Shown: positions 27,322-35,721 of the stretch, piece by piece
Numbering within the stretch: position 1 is the first letter of the stretch
Layout of the letters: each line of letters opens with the position of its first letter
Assembly (NCBI RefSeq): GCF_000725805.1
Contig: NZ_JOFT01000042.1
Location: 1-64,000, forward strand
From: Streptomyces xanthophaeus
GTDB taxonomy: Bacteria; Actinomycetota; Actinomycetes; Streptomycetales; Streptomycetaceae
Direction: 5' to 3'
DNA: 64,000 nt
Made by a program: the position numbers and the translations under genes
The notes under the pieces: generated by a model
Seen by the model: the letters and a program-made list of their open reading frames with translations, nothing else
Database searches by the model: none
Told to the model about the DNA's origin: nothing

Positions 27322-27581
27322 AGCGGCCGACCGCTCATTTCCAGCCACCCGCGTCGGGGTGGGCCGGTGACCCCGGTCACTGGCCCAACTCCGTTAACAC
27401 GGGGGCAACTTGTGCGTTTCTGCCCCGAGATATGAGCCGTGCAGTCTGGGTGGCGTGCGGCCGTGCGGGTGCCGACAGCCGGCCGGAGAGGCGCCACGCC
27501 TGTCCGGCCGGTCACCCCTGTGCCCCTCCTGATGCGCGCCGTGCGCCCCTCGTGCTGCCGGATTTCGATCGATGCGCTGGC

Positions 27582-27600
27582 ACGGATAGTTATGATCCGT
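27582..27600 (+). promoter_or_regulatory. Candidate -10 (TATGAT) inside an inverted repeat
   Basis: TATGAT at 27591-27596 is one base from consensus. It lies within ACGGAT (27582-27587) and its reverse complement ATCCGT (27595-27600). A site-specific repressor here would block RNA polymerase. I see no good -35. The leader to the small membrane protein start is about 70 nt. The rest of the gap 27337-27581 shows nothing recognisable. Confidence 0.45.
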
Positions 27601-27675
27601 AGCACGCGGTGGGTATGAATCCTGCCGAGCACGAATATGCGTACCGATGTCCGCTCGACGTGGAGGTGAAACGCC

Positions 27676-27870
27676 GTGGCACTCTCGATCTCCGCCGTGG
27701 TGCTGCTGGCGATCATCGTCTTCCTGCTGGTCCGCAAGTCGGGCCTGAAAGCAGGACACGCGGTGGTCTGCGTACTTCTCGGCTTCTACCTGGCGAGCTC
27801 CACGGTGGCGCCGACCCTCAGTCAGCTCACGAACAACGTGGCCAGCATGATCAGTGGCCTCAAGTTCTGA
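27676..27870 (+). CDS. Small membrane protein
   Basis: 64 residues from GTG 27676 with GGAGG 9 nt upstream. Two hydrophobic segments (residues 3-18 and about 27-43) flank a short basic loop RKSGLKAG; the C-terminus is polar with NNVASMIS. It resembles small conserved streptomycete membrane proteins with no known role. It lies 23 bp before mshB on the same strand, but mshB has its own leaderless-type promoter signal. Confidence 0.75.
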   Translation: MALSISAVVLLAIIVFLLVRKSGLKAGHAVVCVLLGFYLASSTVAPTLSQLTNNVASMISGLKF

Positions 27871-27893
27871 GGTCCAGCTCGTAGGCTTGGCCC

Positions 27894-28790
27894 ATGAACG
27901 GTCTTCCCGCCCGTCGCCTGCTGCTCGTGCACGCGCACCCGGACGACGAGTCGATCAACAACGGCGTCACCATGGCCAAGTACGCGGCCGAGGGTGCCCA
28001 CGTCACCCTGGTGACCTGCACCCTCGGCGAGGAGGGCGAGGTCATCCCGCCCGGGCTCGCCCACCTGGCGGCCGATCGCGACGACGCCCTGGGCGCCCAC
28101 CGCGTCGGTGAACTCGCCGCGGCCATGGCCGAACTGGGCGTCGCCGACCACCGGTTCCTGGGCGGCCCCGGCCGCTTCAGGGACTCCGGGATGATGGGCG
28201 CCCCGCAGAACACCCGCCCGCAGGCCTTCTGGTCCGCAGACGTGGACGAGGCCGCCGCGTACCTCGTCGAGGTGATCCGCGAGATCCGCCCGCAGGTGCT
28301 CGTCACCTACGACCCGGACGGCGGCTACGGGCACCCCGACCACATCCAGGCCCACCGGGTCGCCATGCGCGGCGCGGAGCTGGCGTCGGAGAGCGCGTAC
28401 CGGCGCGACCTCGGCGCGCCGCACACCGTCGAGAAGATCTACTGGAACCGCGTCCCGCTCTCGGTGGTCGAGGAAGGGTTCGCGACCCTGCGGGCCGCCG
28501 GGGGCAAGGCGCCCTTCCCGGGGCTCGCGACACCGGCCGACGTGCCGGGGGTCGTCCCCGACGAGCGGATCACCGCCGAGATCGGCGACGAGGAGCCCTA
28601 CGCGGCCGCCAAGGCGGCCGCCATGCGCGCCCACGCCACCCAGATCGCCGTGGACGGCCCCTTCTTCGCCCTCTCCAACGACCTGGCGCAGCCGCTCTTC
28701 ACGCGGGAGTACTACGAACTGGCCGCCGGCCGGCCGGGCGCCCCCGCGGGCCGCCGCGAGCACGACCTGTTCGCGGGGGTGCAGGCGTGA
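27894..28790 (+). CDS. mshB: Mycothiol biosynthesis GlcNAc-Ins deacetylase MshB
   Basis: 298 residues of the PIG-L/LmbE zinc deacetylase family. Metal ligands sit in VHAHPDDES (H15, D18) and in the [12 protein letters not shown] segment near residue 150. It removes acetyl from N-acetylglucosaminyl-inositol, the second committed step to mycothiol, the actinobacterial thiol buffer. The family also contains mycothiol S-conjugate amidase, but residues such as TCTLGEEGE fit MshB. There is no Shine-Dalgarno; TAGGCT at 27882-27887 with 6 nt to the ATG suggests a leaderless mRNA. It couples to the next gene by a GTGA overlap. Confidence 0.93.
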   Translation: MNGLPARRLLLVHAHPDDESINNGVTMAKYAAEGAHVTLVTCTLGEEGEVIPPGLAHLAADRDDALGAHRVGELAAAMAELGVADHRFLGGPGRFRDSGMMGAPQNTRPQAFWSADVDEAAAYLVEVIREIRPQVLVTYDPDGGYGHPDHIQAHRVAMRGAELASESAYRRDLGAPHTVEKIYWNRVPLSVVEEGFATLRAAGGKAPFPGLATPADVPGVVPDERITAEIGDEEPYAAAKAAAMRAHATQIAVDGPFFALSNDLAQPLFTREYYELAAGRPGAPAGRREHDLFAGVQA

Positions 28791-29170
28791 GCGGGACGAT
28801 GAACCCCGGGCGGATCGCCGGCTTCCTGGGCCTGTTGCTCGCGGGCGTGCTCACCGGTGCGGCCGGCTGGCTCGTGGTGAACCTGTGGTTCCCGGCCGGG
28901 CTGCTCCTCGGACTCCTCGCCCTCTTCGGGCTGTTCCTCGGCGGCCGGATCGCCCTCGGCACCGGCCTCGGCGTGGGCGGGGCCGCAGCGGGCTGGTTCC
29001 TCTCGTACGTGGCGCTCAGCGTTCCGCGGCCGGAGGGAGACTTCCTGCTCAGTTCGTCCGGTATCGGCATGTACGCGTATCTTTTGGGTGGAACGGTGCT
29101 CGCTGTGATCTGTGCCACGATGCGCGGACCGCAGGATCGTTCGATTCAGGCCGTGCGGCCTGCCAAGTGA
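28787..29170 (+). CDS. DUF6113-like four-helix membrane protein
   Basis: 127 residues with four transmembrane segments at about 9-28, 33-50, 56-76 and 95-113. The GTG start overlaps the mshB stop. The fit to the actinobacterial DUF6113 family is from memory of its size and helix pattern. No catalytic motif is visible. Translational coupling to mshB hints at a related role, perhaps only gene-order conservation. Confidence 0.75.
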   Translation: MSGTMNPGRIAGFLGLLLAGVLTGAAGWLVVNLWFPAGLLLGLLALFGLFLGGRIALGTGLGVGGAAAGWFLSYVALSVPRPEGDFLLSSSGIGMYAYLLGGTVLAVICATMRGPQDRSIQAVRPAK

Positions 29171-29365
29171 CGTGGTGTCGGACCCCGTAGGGGGACGGGC
29201 TCAGGGGGGTCCGGGCGCCGCTTGAGAGGGGTTTGACCGGGCTCATGGGGAACCTCTGATTCCCGGTGGTCAGTTGCGCCCGGGCGACGGCCAGTATGGT
29301 GGACGGGCCGCCGAGCTGCCCGCGCACGGTATGACGGGCGGCGGAGCCAACCGGGAGAACCTGCC

Positions 29366-31417
29366 TTGAGTCGTGAAACTGACAGTTCGTCCTCCGGGCC
29401 CCAAGGGCGCGGTGGAGCCGCCTACCCCTCGGGTACCCCGCCGTATGGAACCGGCCAGTATCCGTCCACGACTGTGCCGCCTGGGCCTGCCGCGGCGACC
29501 GCCCCGGAGGAGAACTCTGTGACTTCGAAGCCGTCCACGCCCGATTCCGACGGGCCCAAGACCGAGACCACCCTGACGACCCGGATTCGGATCAACATCC
29601 CGGGTTCGCGTCCGATCCCGCCCGTGGTCGTGCGCAAGGCCATGGGGGCCAGCGCCGGAGCCGACGCCGCGGCCCCGCAGGAGCAGCCGGCCCCGCAGCC
29701 GGCGGAGCCGCCGCTCCCGGCGCGGCCGAAGCCCCGGCCGACCCGCATCGAAGCCGAGCAGGAGCCGGTGGACGGACCGCCGCGCGGGCCGGGCCAGGGT
29801 CCCGCGCCCGCCCCGGCCGCGGCCGAGGGGGACGCGCCCAGCAACTGGTTCGCCCCCCGCAAGGCCCCCGCGCCCGCCGCCTCGGCCACCCCGCCGCCGG
29901 CGCCCGCGCCGGTGCAGCAGCCCGTGCAGCAGCCCGCGCCCGCCCCGGCGCCCGGGCCCGTACCCGGCGCGGGCTACGCCCCGCCCCGTACGACCCCGCC
30001 GCCGGTACCCGGTGCGGGCTACGCCCCGCCCCGCACCACCCCGCCCCCGCCGGTACCCGGCCCGGGCACGCCCTACGGCCAGGACCCGATGGGACCGGGC
30101 CCCGGCCGCCCGCAGCCCCCGGCCCCCGCGGGCCCGTACCCCGGCGGCCCCGGCGTGGGCTCGGCCCAGGGCTACCCCGCGTACGGGAACGGCCAGGAGG
30201 ACACGGGCCCGGTCACCGAGGCCTTCCCCGTCTACGGCAGCCAGAACGACGCCCCCGCCGGCCCCACCGGCGGCCCCGGCTACGGGACCGGCCCCGGCGA
30301 CGGCCCCCGCCCCGGCGAGGCCCCCCGCTGGCCCGGCCCCGAGCTGGACACCCCGCAGCCCGGCCACCTCCAGGCCCCGGCGCCTGCGCCCGTACCGACG
30401 CTGCCCGCCCCGGCCCCGGCCCCGGCAGCCGCCCGCCCGGCCGCCCCGAAGCCGGCCGCCACCGCCAAGCCCGCCAAGAAGGGCCGCTCCAAGCTGGTCC
30501 TGCTCGGCGGCGGAGTCATCGCCCTCCTGGGCGTGGCCTACGGCGCGGGGCTGCTTCTGAACCACTCCGACGTACCCAAGGGCACCACCGTCCTCGGCGT
30601 CGACATCAGCGGCAGCCGCGACGAGGCCGTGACCAAGCTCCAGCAGGCCTTCGGCTCCCGCGCAGGCGCCCCGCTCCAGCTCAGCGTCGACGGCAAGCCC
30701 GTCGAGCTGAAGCCCGAGAAGGCCGGCCTGACCCTGGACAGCCAGACCACCGTCCGCAACGCGGCGGGCAGCGACTACAACCCCGTCACCGTGATCGGCT
30801 CGCTCCTCGGCCAGGAGCGCACCGCCGACGCCGTCATGCCGGTCGACGAGGAGAAGCTCCAGGTCGCGCTCCAGGAGCTCGCCTCCACCGCGGGCACGGC
30901 CACCGAGGGCACGATCAAGTTCGACACCGGCAAGGCCGTGGCCGTCCCCGGTACCCCGGGCAACACCCTCGACGTGGACGCCTCCGTGGACCAGGTCACC
31001 AAGGCCTTCCGCGACATGGTCGCCACCGGCAAGGCCGCCCCGGTCGAACTGCCCGTCACCACCAAGGCGCCGGTCATCGACCAGGCCGAACTCGACCGGG
31101 CGATGAAGAGCTTCGCCGAGCCGGCCATGTCGGCCAACGCCGTCGTCAAGGCGGGCGGCAAGTCCATCGCCTTCGGCGGCAAGTCCCTGCCGCGCATCCT
31201 CAGCATGCAGGCCGTGGACGGCCACCTCGTCGAGAAGTTCGACCTGGACGCCCTCAAGGAGACCTACGGGAACACCTTCGACGGGGTCCTGATCACCCGC
31301 GGCACCGGCGCCAAGACCGCGGTCACCCCGCAGGACGTCGCGGGCGCCCTCGGCACGGCCCTGCGCGGCAAGACCACGGCCGAACGCACCGTGGTCATCG
31401 ACACCAACGCCGGCTAG
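29366..31417 (+). CDS. Membrane protein with extracellular peptidoglycan-binding-like domains
   Basis: 683 residues if the TTG at 29366 is used. The first 370 residues are disordered, Pro/Gly/Ala-rich and cytoplasmic; a conserved short patch TTLTTRIRINIPGSRPIPPVVVRKAMG lies near 65-95 (read in pieces). One transmembrane helix near 385-405 (LVLLGGGVIALLGVAYG) follows KKGRSK. The outside half (about 410-680) has repeated GTTVLGVDISG and KPVELKPEKAGLTLDS units typical of the PG_binding_4 domain of VanW-type envelope proteins. A GTG at 29519 (codon 52) has a much stronger site, GGAGGAG 6 nt upstream, so a shorter form is possible. It has its own 195-bp upstream gap. Confidence 0.82.
   Translation: MSRETDSSSSGPQGRGGAAYPSGTPPYGTGQYPSTTVPPGPAAATAPEENSVTSKPSTPDSDGPKTETTLTTRIRINIPGSRPIPPVVVRKAMGASAGADAAAPQEQPAPQPAEPPLPARPKPRPTRIEAEQEPVDGPPRGPGQGPAPAPAAAEGDAPSNWFAPRKAPAPAASATPPPAPAPVQQPVQQPAPAPAPGPVPGAGYAPPRTTPPPVPGAGYAPPRTTPPPPVPGPGTPYGQDPMGPGPGRPQPPAPAGPYPGGPGVGSAQGYPAYGNGQEDTGPVTEAFPVYGSQNDAPAGPTGGPGYGTGPGDGPRPGEAPRWPGPELDTPQPGHLQAPAPAPVPTLPAPAPAPAAARPAAPKPAATAKPAKKGRSKLVLLGGGVIALLGVAYGAGLLLNHSDVPKGTTVLGVDISGSRDEAVTKLQQAFGSRAGAPLQLSVDGKPVELKPEKAGLTLDSQTTVRNAAGSDYNPVTVIGSLLGQERTADAVMPVDEEKLQVALQELASTAGTATEGTIKFDTGKAVAVPGTPGNTLDVDASVDQVTKAFRDMVATGKAAPVELPVTTKAPVIDQAELDRAMKSFAEPAMSANAVVKAGGKSIAFGGKSLPRILSMQAVDGHLVEKFDLDALKETYGNTFDGVLITRGTGAKTAVTPQDVAGALGTALRGKTTAERTVVIDTNAG
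29960..30049. repeat. Two tandem 45-bp repeats (15 aa) in the proline-rich region
   Basis: 29960-30004 and 30005-30049 are adjacent copies differing at a few third positions, encoding VPGAGYAPPRTTPPP twice. A third, partial copy begins at 30053. The unit number could vary between strains. Confidence 0.9.
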
Positions 31418-31437
31418 CCGACCCTGCGGTCCCGCCC

Positions 31438-31476
31438 GCCGAGCCCCCGCCCCGGACCCCGGGCCGGGGGCTCGGC
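31438..31476. terminator. Bidirectional terminator between convergent genes
   Basis: Arms GCCGAGCCCCCG (31438-31449) and CGGGGGCTCGGC (31465-31476) pair perfectly over 12 bp. It serves the PG-binding gene (+) and the transglutaminase-like gene (-). Confidence 0.75.
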
Positions 31477-31528
31477 CGTGCGCGGCCGGCAGGCGCCCCG
31501 TCCCGGCCCCTCGCGCCCGTGGCGGCGG

Positions 31529-32323
31529 TCAGTTCAGCAGGGCGCGGGCGGAGACGGCCTCGGCCCGGATGCGGGACGCCGCGTCCGTGTCCACCGCGGC
31601 GACCACCTCCGCGTACGCCTCCAGCTCCGCGGCCCCCTCACGGAACGAGCCCCGCTCGACCAGCAGCCGGGCCCGTTCGTAGCGCAGCGACGCCGGATGC
31701 GAGGGCAGCAGCAGCGAGAGCTCCAGGGCCCACAGCGCCACCGCGGACTCCTCCGGGCGCGCGGAGGCCCAGGCCCGGATGTTGTTCAGGATCCGCAGCA
31801 CGATGTCCAGCGTCCTGGCGGGCGTCCGCGGCCCCGTCGCCAGTTCCGCGGGCCCGGCGCCCAGTGAGGCGCCGCCCGCGAAGGGGTCCACCACGATCCC
31901 GTCCTGCGGATCCCCGAAGCCCACCACGAAGTGGCCCGGCAGACCCAGCCCGTAGACGGGCGCCCCGGCCCGCCGGGCGACCTCCAGCCAGACCACCGAC
32001 AACAGGATCGGCAGCCCCCGCCGGCGCCGCAGCACCTCGTGCAGCAGCGAGGACGACAGCCGGTCGTAGTCCGCGGGAGTGCCGTGGAACGCGAGGCGCC
32101 CGCCGAGCAGTTCCGTGACCGCCGAGGCCCACTGGCGTGCGTCGCGCAGCCCGTAAGGGAGCATCCCGGCCAGCCGGTCCAGCTCGATCTGGGCCCAGTC
32201 CATGGCCCGTTCGTCCAGCTCCGGGTCGGCCTCCGCCGCCAGCAGCAGGCACAGGACCGCGAGGTCGGGCCGCTCCGACCGGGCCTCGGCCGCGAACTGC
32301 GCCCGGCGCTCCGCGGAACTCAC
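31529..32323 (-). CDS. Transglutaminase-like SirB1-family protein
   Basis: 264 residues. The central segment (RRRGLPILLSVVWLEVA, YGLGLPGHFVVGF, VVDPFAGG) matches the SirB1/transglutaminase-like fold; the usual catalytic Cys is not evident (GLPILLS), while the His in GHFVVG and Asp in VVDPF remain. The last 80 residues look like TPR helices. It is probably non-catalytic and of unknown cellular role. The GTG at 32323 overlaps the upstream acetyltransferase stop by GTGA, so the two are co-translated. Confidence 0.8.
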   Translation of the reverse strand: MSSAERRAQFAAEARSERPDLAVLCLLLAAEADPELDERAMDWAQIELDRLAGMLPYGLRDARQWASAVTELLGGRLAFHGTPADYDRLSSSLLHEVLRRRRGLPILLSVVWLEVARRAGAPVYGLGLPGHFVVGFGDPQDGIVVDPFAGGASLGAGPAELATGPRTPARTLDIVLRILNNIRAWASARPEESAVALWALELSLLLPSHPASLRYERARLLVERGSFREGAAELEAYAEVVAAVDTDAASRIRAEAVSARALLN

Positions 32324-33306
32324 GGCGCCGCCCGGTAGTGGTGGTAGGTGTGGTGCGCCGAGAAGCCCAGCCCGTCGTAGAGCGCCCGCGCCCCGGCGTT
32401 GTCCGTCTCCACCTGGAGCCAGGCCGCCGACGCGCCCTCCTCCAGTGCCCGCGCGGCCAGCGCCGCCATCACGGCCGTCGCCAGGCCCTCGCGCCGGTGC
32501 GCGGGATCGACGGTCACGGCCGCGAACCCGGCCCACCGCCCGTCCACCACGCACCGCCCGATCGCCCGGCCCCCGGGCAGCGCCGCGAACCACACCGACG
32601 GCCCCGCCACCAGCATCCGCCGGGCCAGGTCCGGGTCGGTGACCTTCCCGTAGCGCCCCAGCCACTCCTCGTCCGGGGTGCGGGTCAGCCGTACGGCCGC
32701 CGCCTCGGGAGCGTCCACGTCGCCCACCGGCGCGAGCGCGCCGATCCGTACCTCGGCCGACACCTCGGACGTCCAGCCCCGCCGTTCCAGCTCCGCGCAC
32801 AGCAGCTCCTGGGTGCCGGCGGCGCCCGTCGCGGCCTGCACGTACGCGGGGAGTCCGCGGTGCGCGTACCAGGACGTCACCCGCGCGAGTGCATCGTCCA
32901 GGGATATCCCGGGGTCGCCGAGCGGCAGGACCGAGTTGGCGCGCCGCGTGAAGCCCTCGGAGGCCCGCAGGGTCCAGCCGCCCAGCGGCTCGCTCTCCAA
33001 CGGCTGCCAGGACCGCGCGGCCACCGTCGTGAGCTCCTCGAAGGAGGCTGCGGGGCCCCGTCTGCGGGCCGGAGCGGGCGGTACGACCTTGCCCGCCACC
33101 AGCGACGATTCCGCGATGCGGACGGACTCACCGGTCTTTCGTGTGATCAGCAGCACACCCGCGTCCCAGGATGTGAGAACTCCTACCGTGTCCGTGAACT
33201 CGGGGGATCCGCTCGGATGTGCCTCCACCCGTCGTACAGACACTCGTTTTCCCACGTCAGCCGGGGTGATACGGACCTCCAGCAGTCCACCCGCAGTGAT
33301 TTCCAC
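32320..33306 (-). CDS. GNAT acetyltransferase with N-terminal SH3-like domain
   Basis: 328 residues. The first 75 (ITPADVGKRVSVRRVE, DTVGVLTSWDAGVLLITRKTGE) look like a small SH3-like barrel, and the C-terminal half is a GNAT domain with VDPAHRREGLATAVMAAL as its acetyl-CoA loop and QVETDNAGARALYDGLGF after it. This two-part layout is known in Mycobacterium Rv0428c. The substrate is unknown. The start is GTG 33306 with a distant GGAGG at 13 nt. It is divergent from fdxA across a 117-bp gap. Confidence 0.85.
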   Translation of the reverse strand: MEITAGGLLEVRITPADVGKRVSVRRVEAHPSGSPEFTDTVGVLTSWDAGVLLITRKTGESVRIAESSLVAGKVVPPAPARRRGPAASFEELTTVAARSWQPLESEPLGGWTLRASEGFTRRANSVLPLGDPGISLDDALARVTSWYAHRGLPAYVQAATGAAGTQELLCAELERRGWTSEVSAEVRIGALAPVGDVDAPEAAAVRLTRTPDEEWLGRYGKVTDPDLARRMLVAGPSVWFAALPGGRAIGRCVVDGRWAGFAAVTVDPAHRREGLATAVMAALAARALEEGASAAWLQVETDNAGARALYDGLGFSAHHTYHHYRAAP

Positions 33307-33423
33307 AGCTCTGTCCGCCCCTCCTGTTCGGATCGTGCCCGGGAACGGAGATACTAGGTGCGGGCATCGACGACGCCGCGCTCCCGCGCGATATGGAAAG
33401 CCCTACCGAGGAGGAACGAGAGC

Positions 33424-33756
33424 GTGACCTACGTCATCGCGGAGCCTTGTGTCGACGTCAAGGACAAGGCATGCATCGAAGAGTGCCCCGTCGACTGCAT
33501 CTACGAGGGCCAGCGGTCCTTGTACATCCACCCGGACGAGTGCGTCGACTGTGGTGCGTGTGAGCCGGTCTGCCCGGTCGAGGCCATCTTCTACGAGGAC
33601 GACACCCCGGAGGAGTGGAAGGACTACTACAAGGCGAACGTCGAGTTCTTCGACGAGCTCGGTTCGCCCGGTGGTGCCTCCAAGCTGGGCCTGATCGAGC
33701 GCGACCACCCCTTCGTCGCGGCGCTGCCCGCCGGCATCAACGGCGACGAGCACTGA
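33424..33756 (+). CDS. fdxA: Seven-iron ferredoxin FdxA
   Basis: 110 residues. Cysteines in PCVDVKDKACIEECPVDCI bind the 3Fe-4S cluster and help the 4Fe-4S, and CVDCGACEPVCPVEAI completes the second cluster; the C-terminal acidic tail is typical. It is a low-potential electron carrier in the cytoplasm. The GTG start at 33424 is preceded by AGGAGG at 9 nt. A terminator ends it before dapC. The likely mycobacterial counterpart is FdxC (Rv1177), also next to dapC. Confidence 0.96.
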   Translation: MTYVIAEPCVDVKDKACIEECPVDCIYEGQRSLYIHPDECVDCGACEPVCPVEAIFYEDDTPEEWKDYYKANVEFFDELGSPGGASKLGLIERDHPFVAALPAGINGDEH

Positions 33757-33777
33757 CCGTTCCACGGCAGAAGCGCC

Positions 33778-33823
33778 CCTCGGTCCCGTACGGCCTGCCC
33801 GCCGCACGGGACCGAGGCGTTTT
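33778..33823 (+). terminator. Terminator between fdxA and dapC
   Basis: 12-bp stem CCTCGGTCCCGT (33778-33789) / ACGGGACCGAGG (33806-33817), then CG and TTTT. This is one of the few here with a U-run. It leaves about 40 bp for a separate dapC promoter. Confidence 0.8.
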
Positions 33824-33862
33824 CCGTCCATGCACCCGCACCCAGAGAGAGCAGAGAGTCCC

Positions 33863-34957
33863 GTGGCCGCAGTTTCCGACCGTCTTCCCGTCTTTCCCTG
33901 GGACAAGCTGGAGCCGTACAAGGCCACGGCGGCGGCCCACGCGGACGGCATCGTCGACCTGTCGGTCGGCACCCCCGTGGACCCGGTTCCCGAGCTGATC
34001 CAGCGCGCCCTGATCGGCGCCGCGGACTCCCCGGGCTACCCGACCGTCTGGGGCACGCCCGCCCTGCGCGACGCGATCACGGGCTGGGTCCGCGGCCGCC
34101 TCGGCGCGAGCGCCGCAGGGCACCGCAACGTCCTGCCCGTGGTCGGCTCCAAGGAACTGGTGGCCTGGCTGCCGACCCAGCTGGGTCTCGGCGCCGGTGA
34201 CAAGGTCGCCTACCCGCGGCTGGCCTACCCGACCTACGAGGTCGGCGCGCGGCTGTGCGGGGCCGAGCCGGTGGTCTACGACGACCCCACGGAGCTCGAC
34301 CCGGCCGGGGTGAAGCTCCTGTGGCTCAACTCCCCGTCCAACCCCACCGGGAAGGTCCTCTCCAAGGAGGAGCTCATCCGGATCGTGGCCTGGGCGCGCG
34401 AGCACGGGATCCTGATCTTCAGCGACGAGTGCTACCTGGAGCTGGGCTGGGAGGCCGAGCCCGTCTCCGTCCTGCACGACGAGGTGTGCGGGGGCTCGTA
34501 CGAGGGCCTCGTCGCCGTCCACTCCCTCTCCAAGCGGTCCAACCTGGCGGGCTACCGGGCCGCCTTCGTCGCCGGTGACGCGGACGTCCTCGGCGAGCTG
34601 CTCCAGATCCGCAAGCACGGCGGCATGATGACCGCGGCCCCGGTCCAGGCGGCCACGGTCGCGGCCCTCGGCGACGACCGTCACGTCGAGGAGCAGCGGG
34701 CCCGGTATGCCGCCCGCCGGGCGGCGCTGCGCACGGCCCTGGAGGCGCACGGCTTCCGCGTCGAGCACAGCGAGGCGAGCCTCTACCTGTGGGTGACCCG
34801 CGACGAGCCCTGCTGGGACACCGTCGCGCACCTGGCGGAGCTGGGCATCCTGGTCGCGCCGGGCGATTTCTACGGCGAGGCGGGCGCGCGCTTCGTCCGC
34901 GTCGCCTTCACGGCCACCGACGAGCGGGTTGAGGCGGCGGTCAAGCGCCTCGGCTGA
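33863..34957 (+). CDS. dapC: N-succinyldiaminopimelate aminotransferase DapC
   Basis: 364 residues, a fold-type I PLP enzyme. SVGTPVDPVP at the N-terminus, NSPSNPTGK, FSDECYLEL and the lysine motif HSLSKRSNLAGYR are clear. It makes N-succinyl-LL-diaminopimelate for lysine and peptidoglycan. Pairing with dapE 1.8 kb away supports the role over a general aspartate aminotransferase. GTG 33863 has GAGAG upstream; the ATG at 33830 is less likely because the extension is unconserved. Confidence 0.93.
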   Translation: MAAVSDRLPVFPWDKLEPYKATAAAHADGIVDLSVGTPVDPVPELIQRALIGAADSPGYPTVWGTPALRDAITGWVRGRLGASAAGHRNVLPVVGSKELVAWLPTQLGLGAGDKVAYPRLAYPTYEVGARLCGAEPVVYDDPTELDPAGVKLLWLNSPSNPTGKVLSKEELIRIVAWAREHGILIFSDECYLELGWEAEPVSVLHDEVCGGSYEGLVAVHSLSKRSNLAGYRAAFVAGDADVLGELLQIRKHGGMMTAAPVQAATVAALGDDRHVEEQRARYAARRAALRTALEAHGFRVEHSEASLYLWVTRDEPCWDTVAHLAELGILVAPGDFYGEAGARFVRVAFTATDERVEAAVKRLG

Positions 34958-34999
34958 GGCCTGCGAGGGCGTCCAGGGCGTTGCTTGCCCCCGAACGGC

Positions 35000-35037
35000 C
35001 CGAAGGGGCCGGGAGTTCGCGCTCCCGGCCCCTTCGG
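35000..35037. terminator. Bidirectional terminator between dapC and the secreted GGLP protein
   Basis: Perfect 16-bp stem (35000-35015 with 35022-35037), loop TTCGCG. It is placed between convergent genes. Confidence 0.9.
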
Positions 35038-35052
35038 TGTGTTCCTGGACGG

Positions 35053-35454
35053 TCAGCCGGCCAGGCCGCCGGGAAGACCGCCCGGGAGACCGCCGGCCAG
35101 CGGCAGGCCGCCCGTGGGCAGGCCGCCGGTCGGCAGGCCTCCCGTGGCGGCCGGGAGGTCCTGCGTCGGCAGGCCGCCGAGGAGGCCCCCCGTGGTGCCC
35201 GCCAGACCGCCGGCGGCGGGGGCGACGGACGGAACGGCTTCGGTGGCGGTGCCCGCGGCGTCCGTGGCCACGTCGGTCGCGGCGGTGGCGTCGGCGCTGT
35301 CCGGGGCGGTCAGCGGGGCGGTGAGCTGGCCCAGCTGCGGCACGGACTCCAGGCCGGTGGCGCTGGCCACGCCGGCCGCACCGACCACGGGCGCTGTCCC
35401 GGCTGCGAGGAGCAGCGCGGCACGGGCGATCCGACGGGTCAGGGGGAGGGACAT
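35053..35454 (-). CDS. Secreted glycine/proline-repeat protein
   Basis: 133 residues. Signal peptide MSLPLTRRIARAALLLAAG ending at ASATG; the mature protein is low in charge, Ala/Thr/Asp-rich, then carries GGLPTGGLPTGG-type repeats to the C-terminus. No sortase motif, lipobox or enzyme motif is seen. Flexible cell-wall or secreted spacer is the most one can say. ATG 35454 is followed directly by basic residues, and the DNA repeats (ggcaggccgcc-like units) match the peptide repeat. The 267-bp gap to the next gene shows nothing recognisable apart from an A/T-rich spot near 35530-35560, possibly its promoter. Confidence 0.7.
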   Translation of the reverse strand: MSLPLTRRIARAALLLAAGTAPVVGAAGVASATGLESVPQLGQLTAPLTAPDSADATAATDVATDAAGTATEAVPSVAPAAGGLAGTTGGLLGGLPTQDLPAATGGLPTGGLPTGGLPLAGGLPGGLPGGLAG

Positions 35455-35721
35455 GATGCTCCTAAGCGGTAGCGGCTGAGTACGCCGTGTACAACCGCTC
35501 GTGGGGCGGGTGGAGTTGCGGAGCCGTCAGGTAAAGGATCGGTAACGCATCGTTTAATCGGCTTCCGCGACAAACGCACCGGATGCGCGCCCACCAGGGG
35601 TTCCTTGCCCGTGGGGCCCGTTCTGACCGGCCGCTCGGTCACCCCCGCAGGAGTGACCCCTCGTACATGCGGCCGGGCACCTCCGGGCGGCGTTTCGCCC
35701 GCCGCTGCGCTCCCGGGGGCG

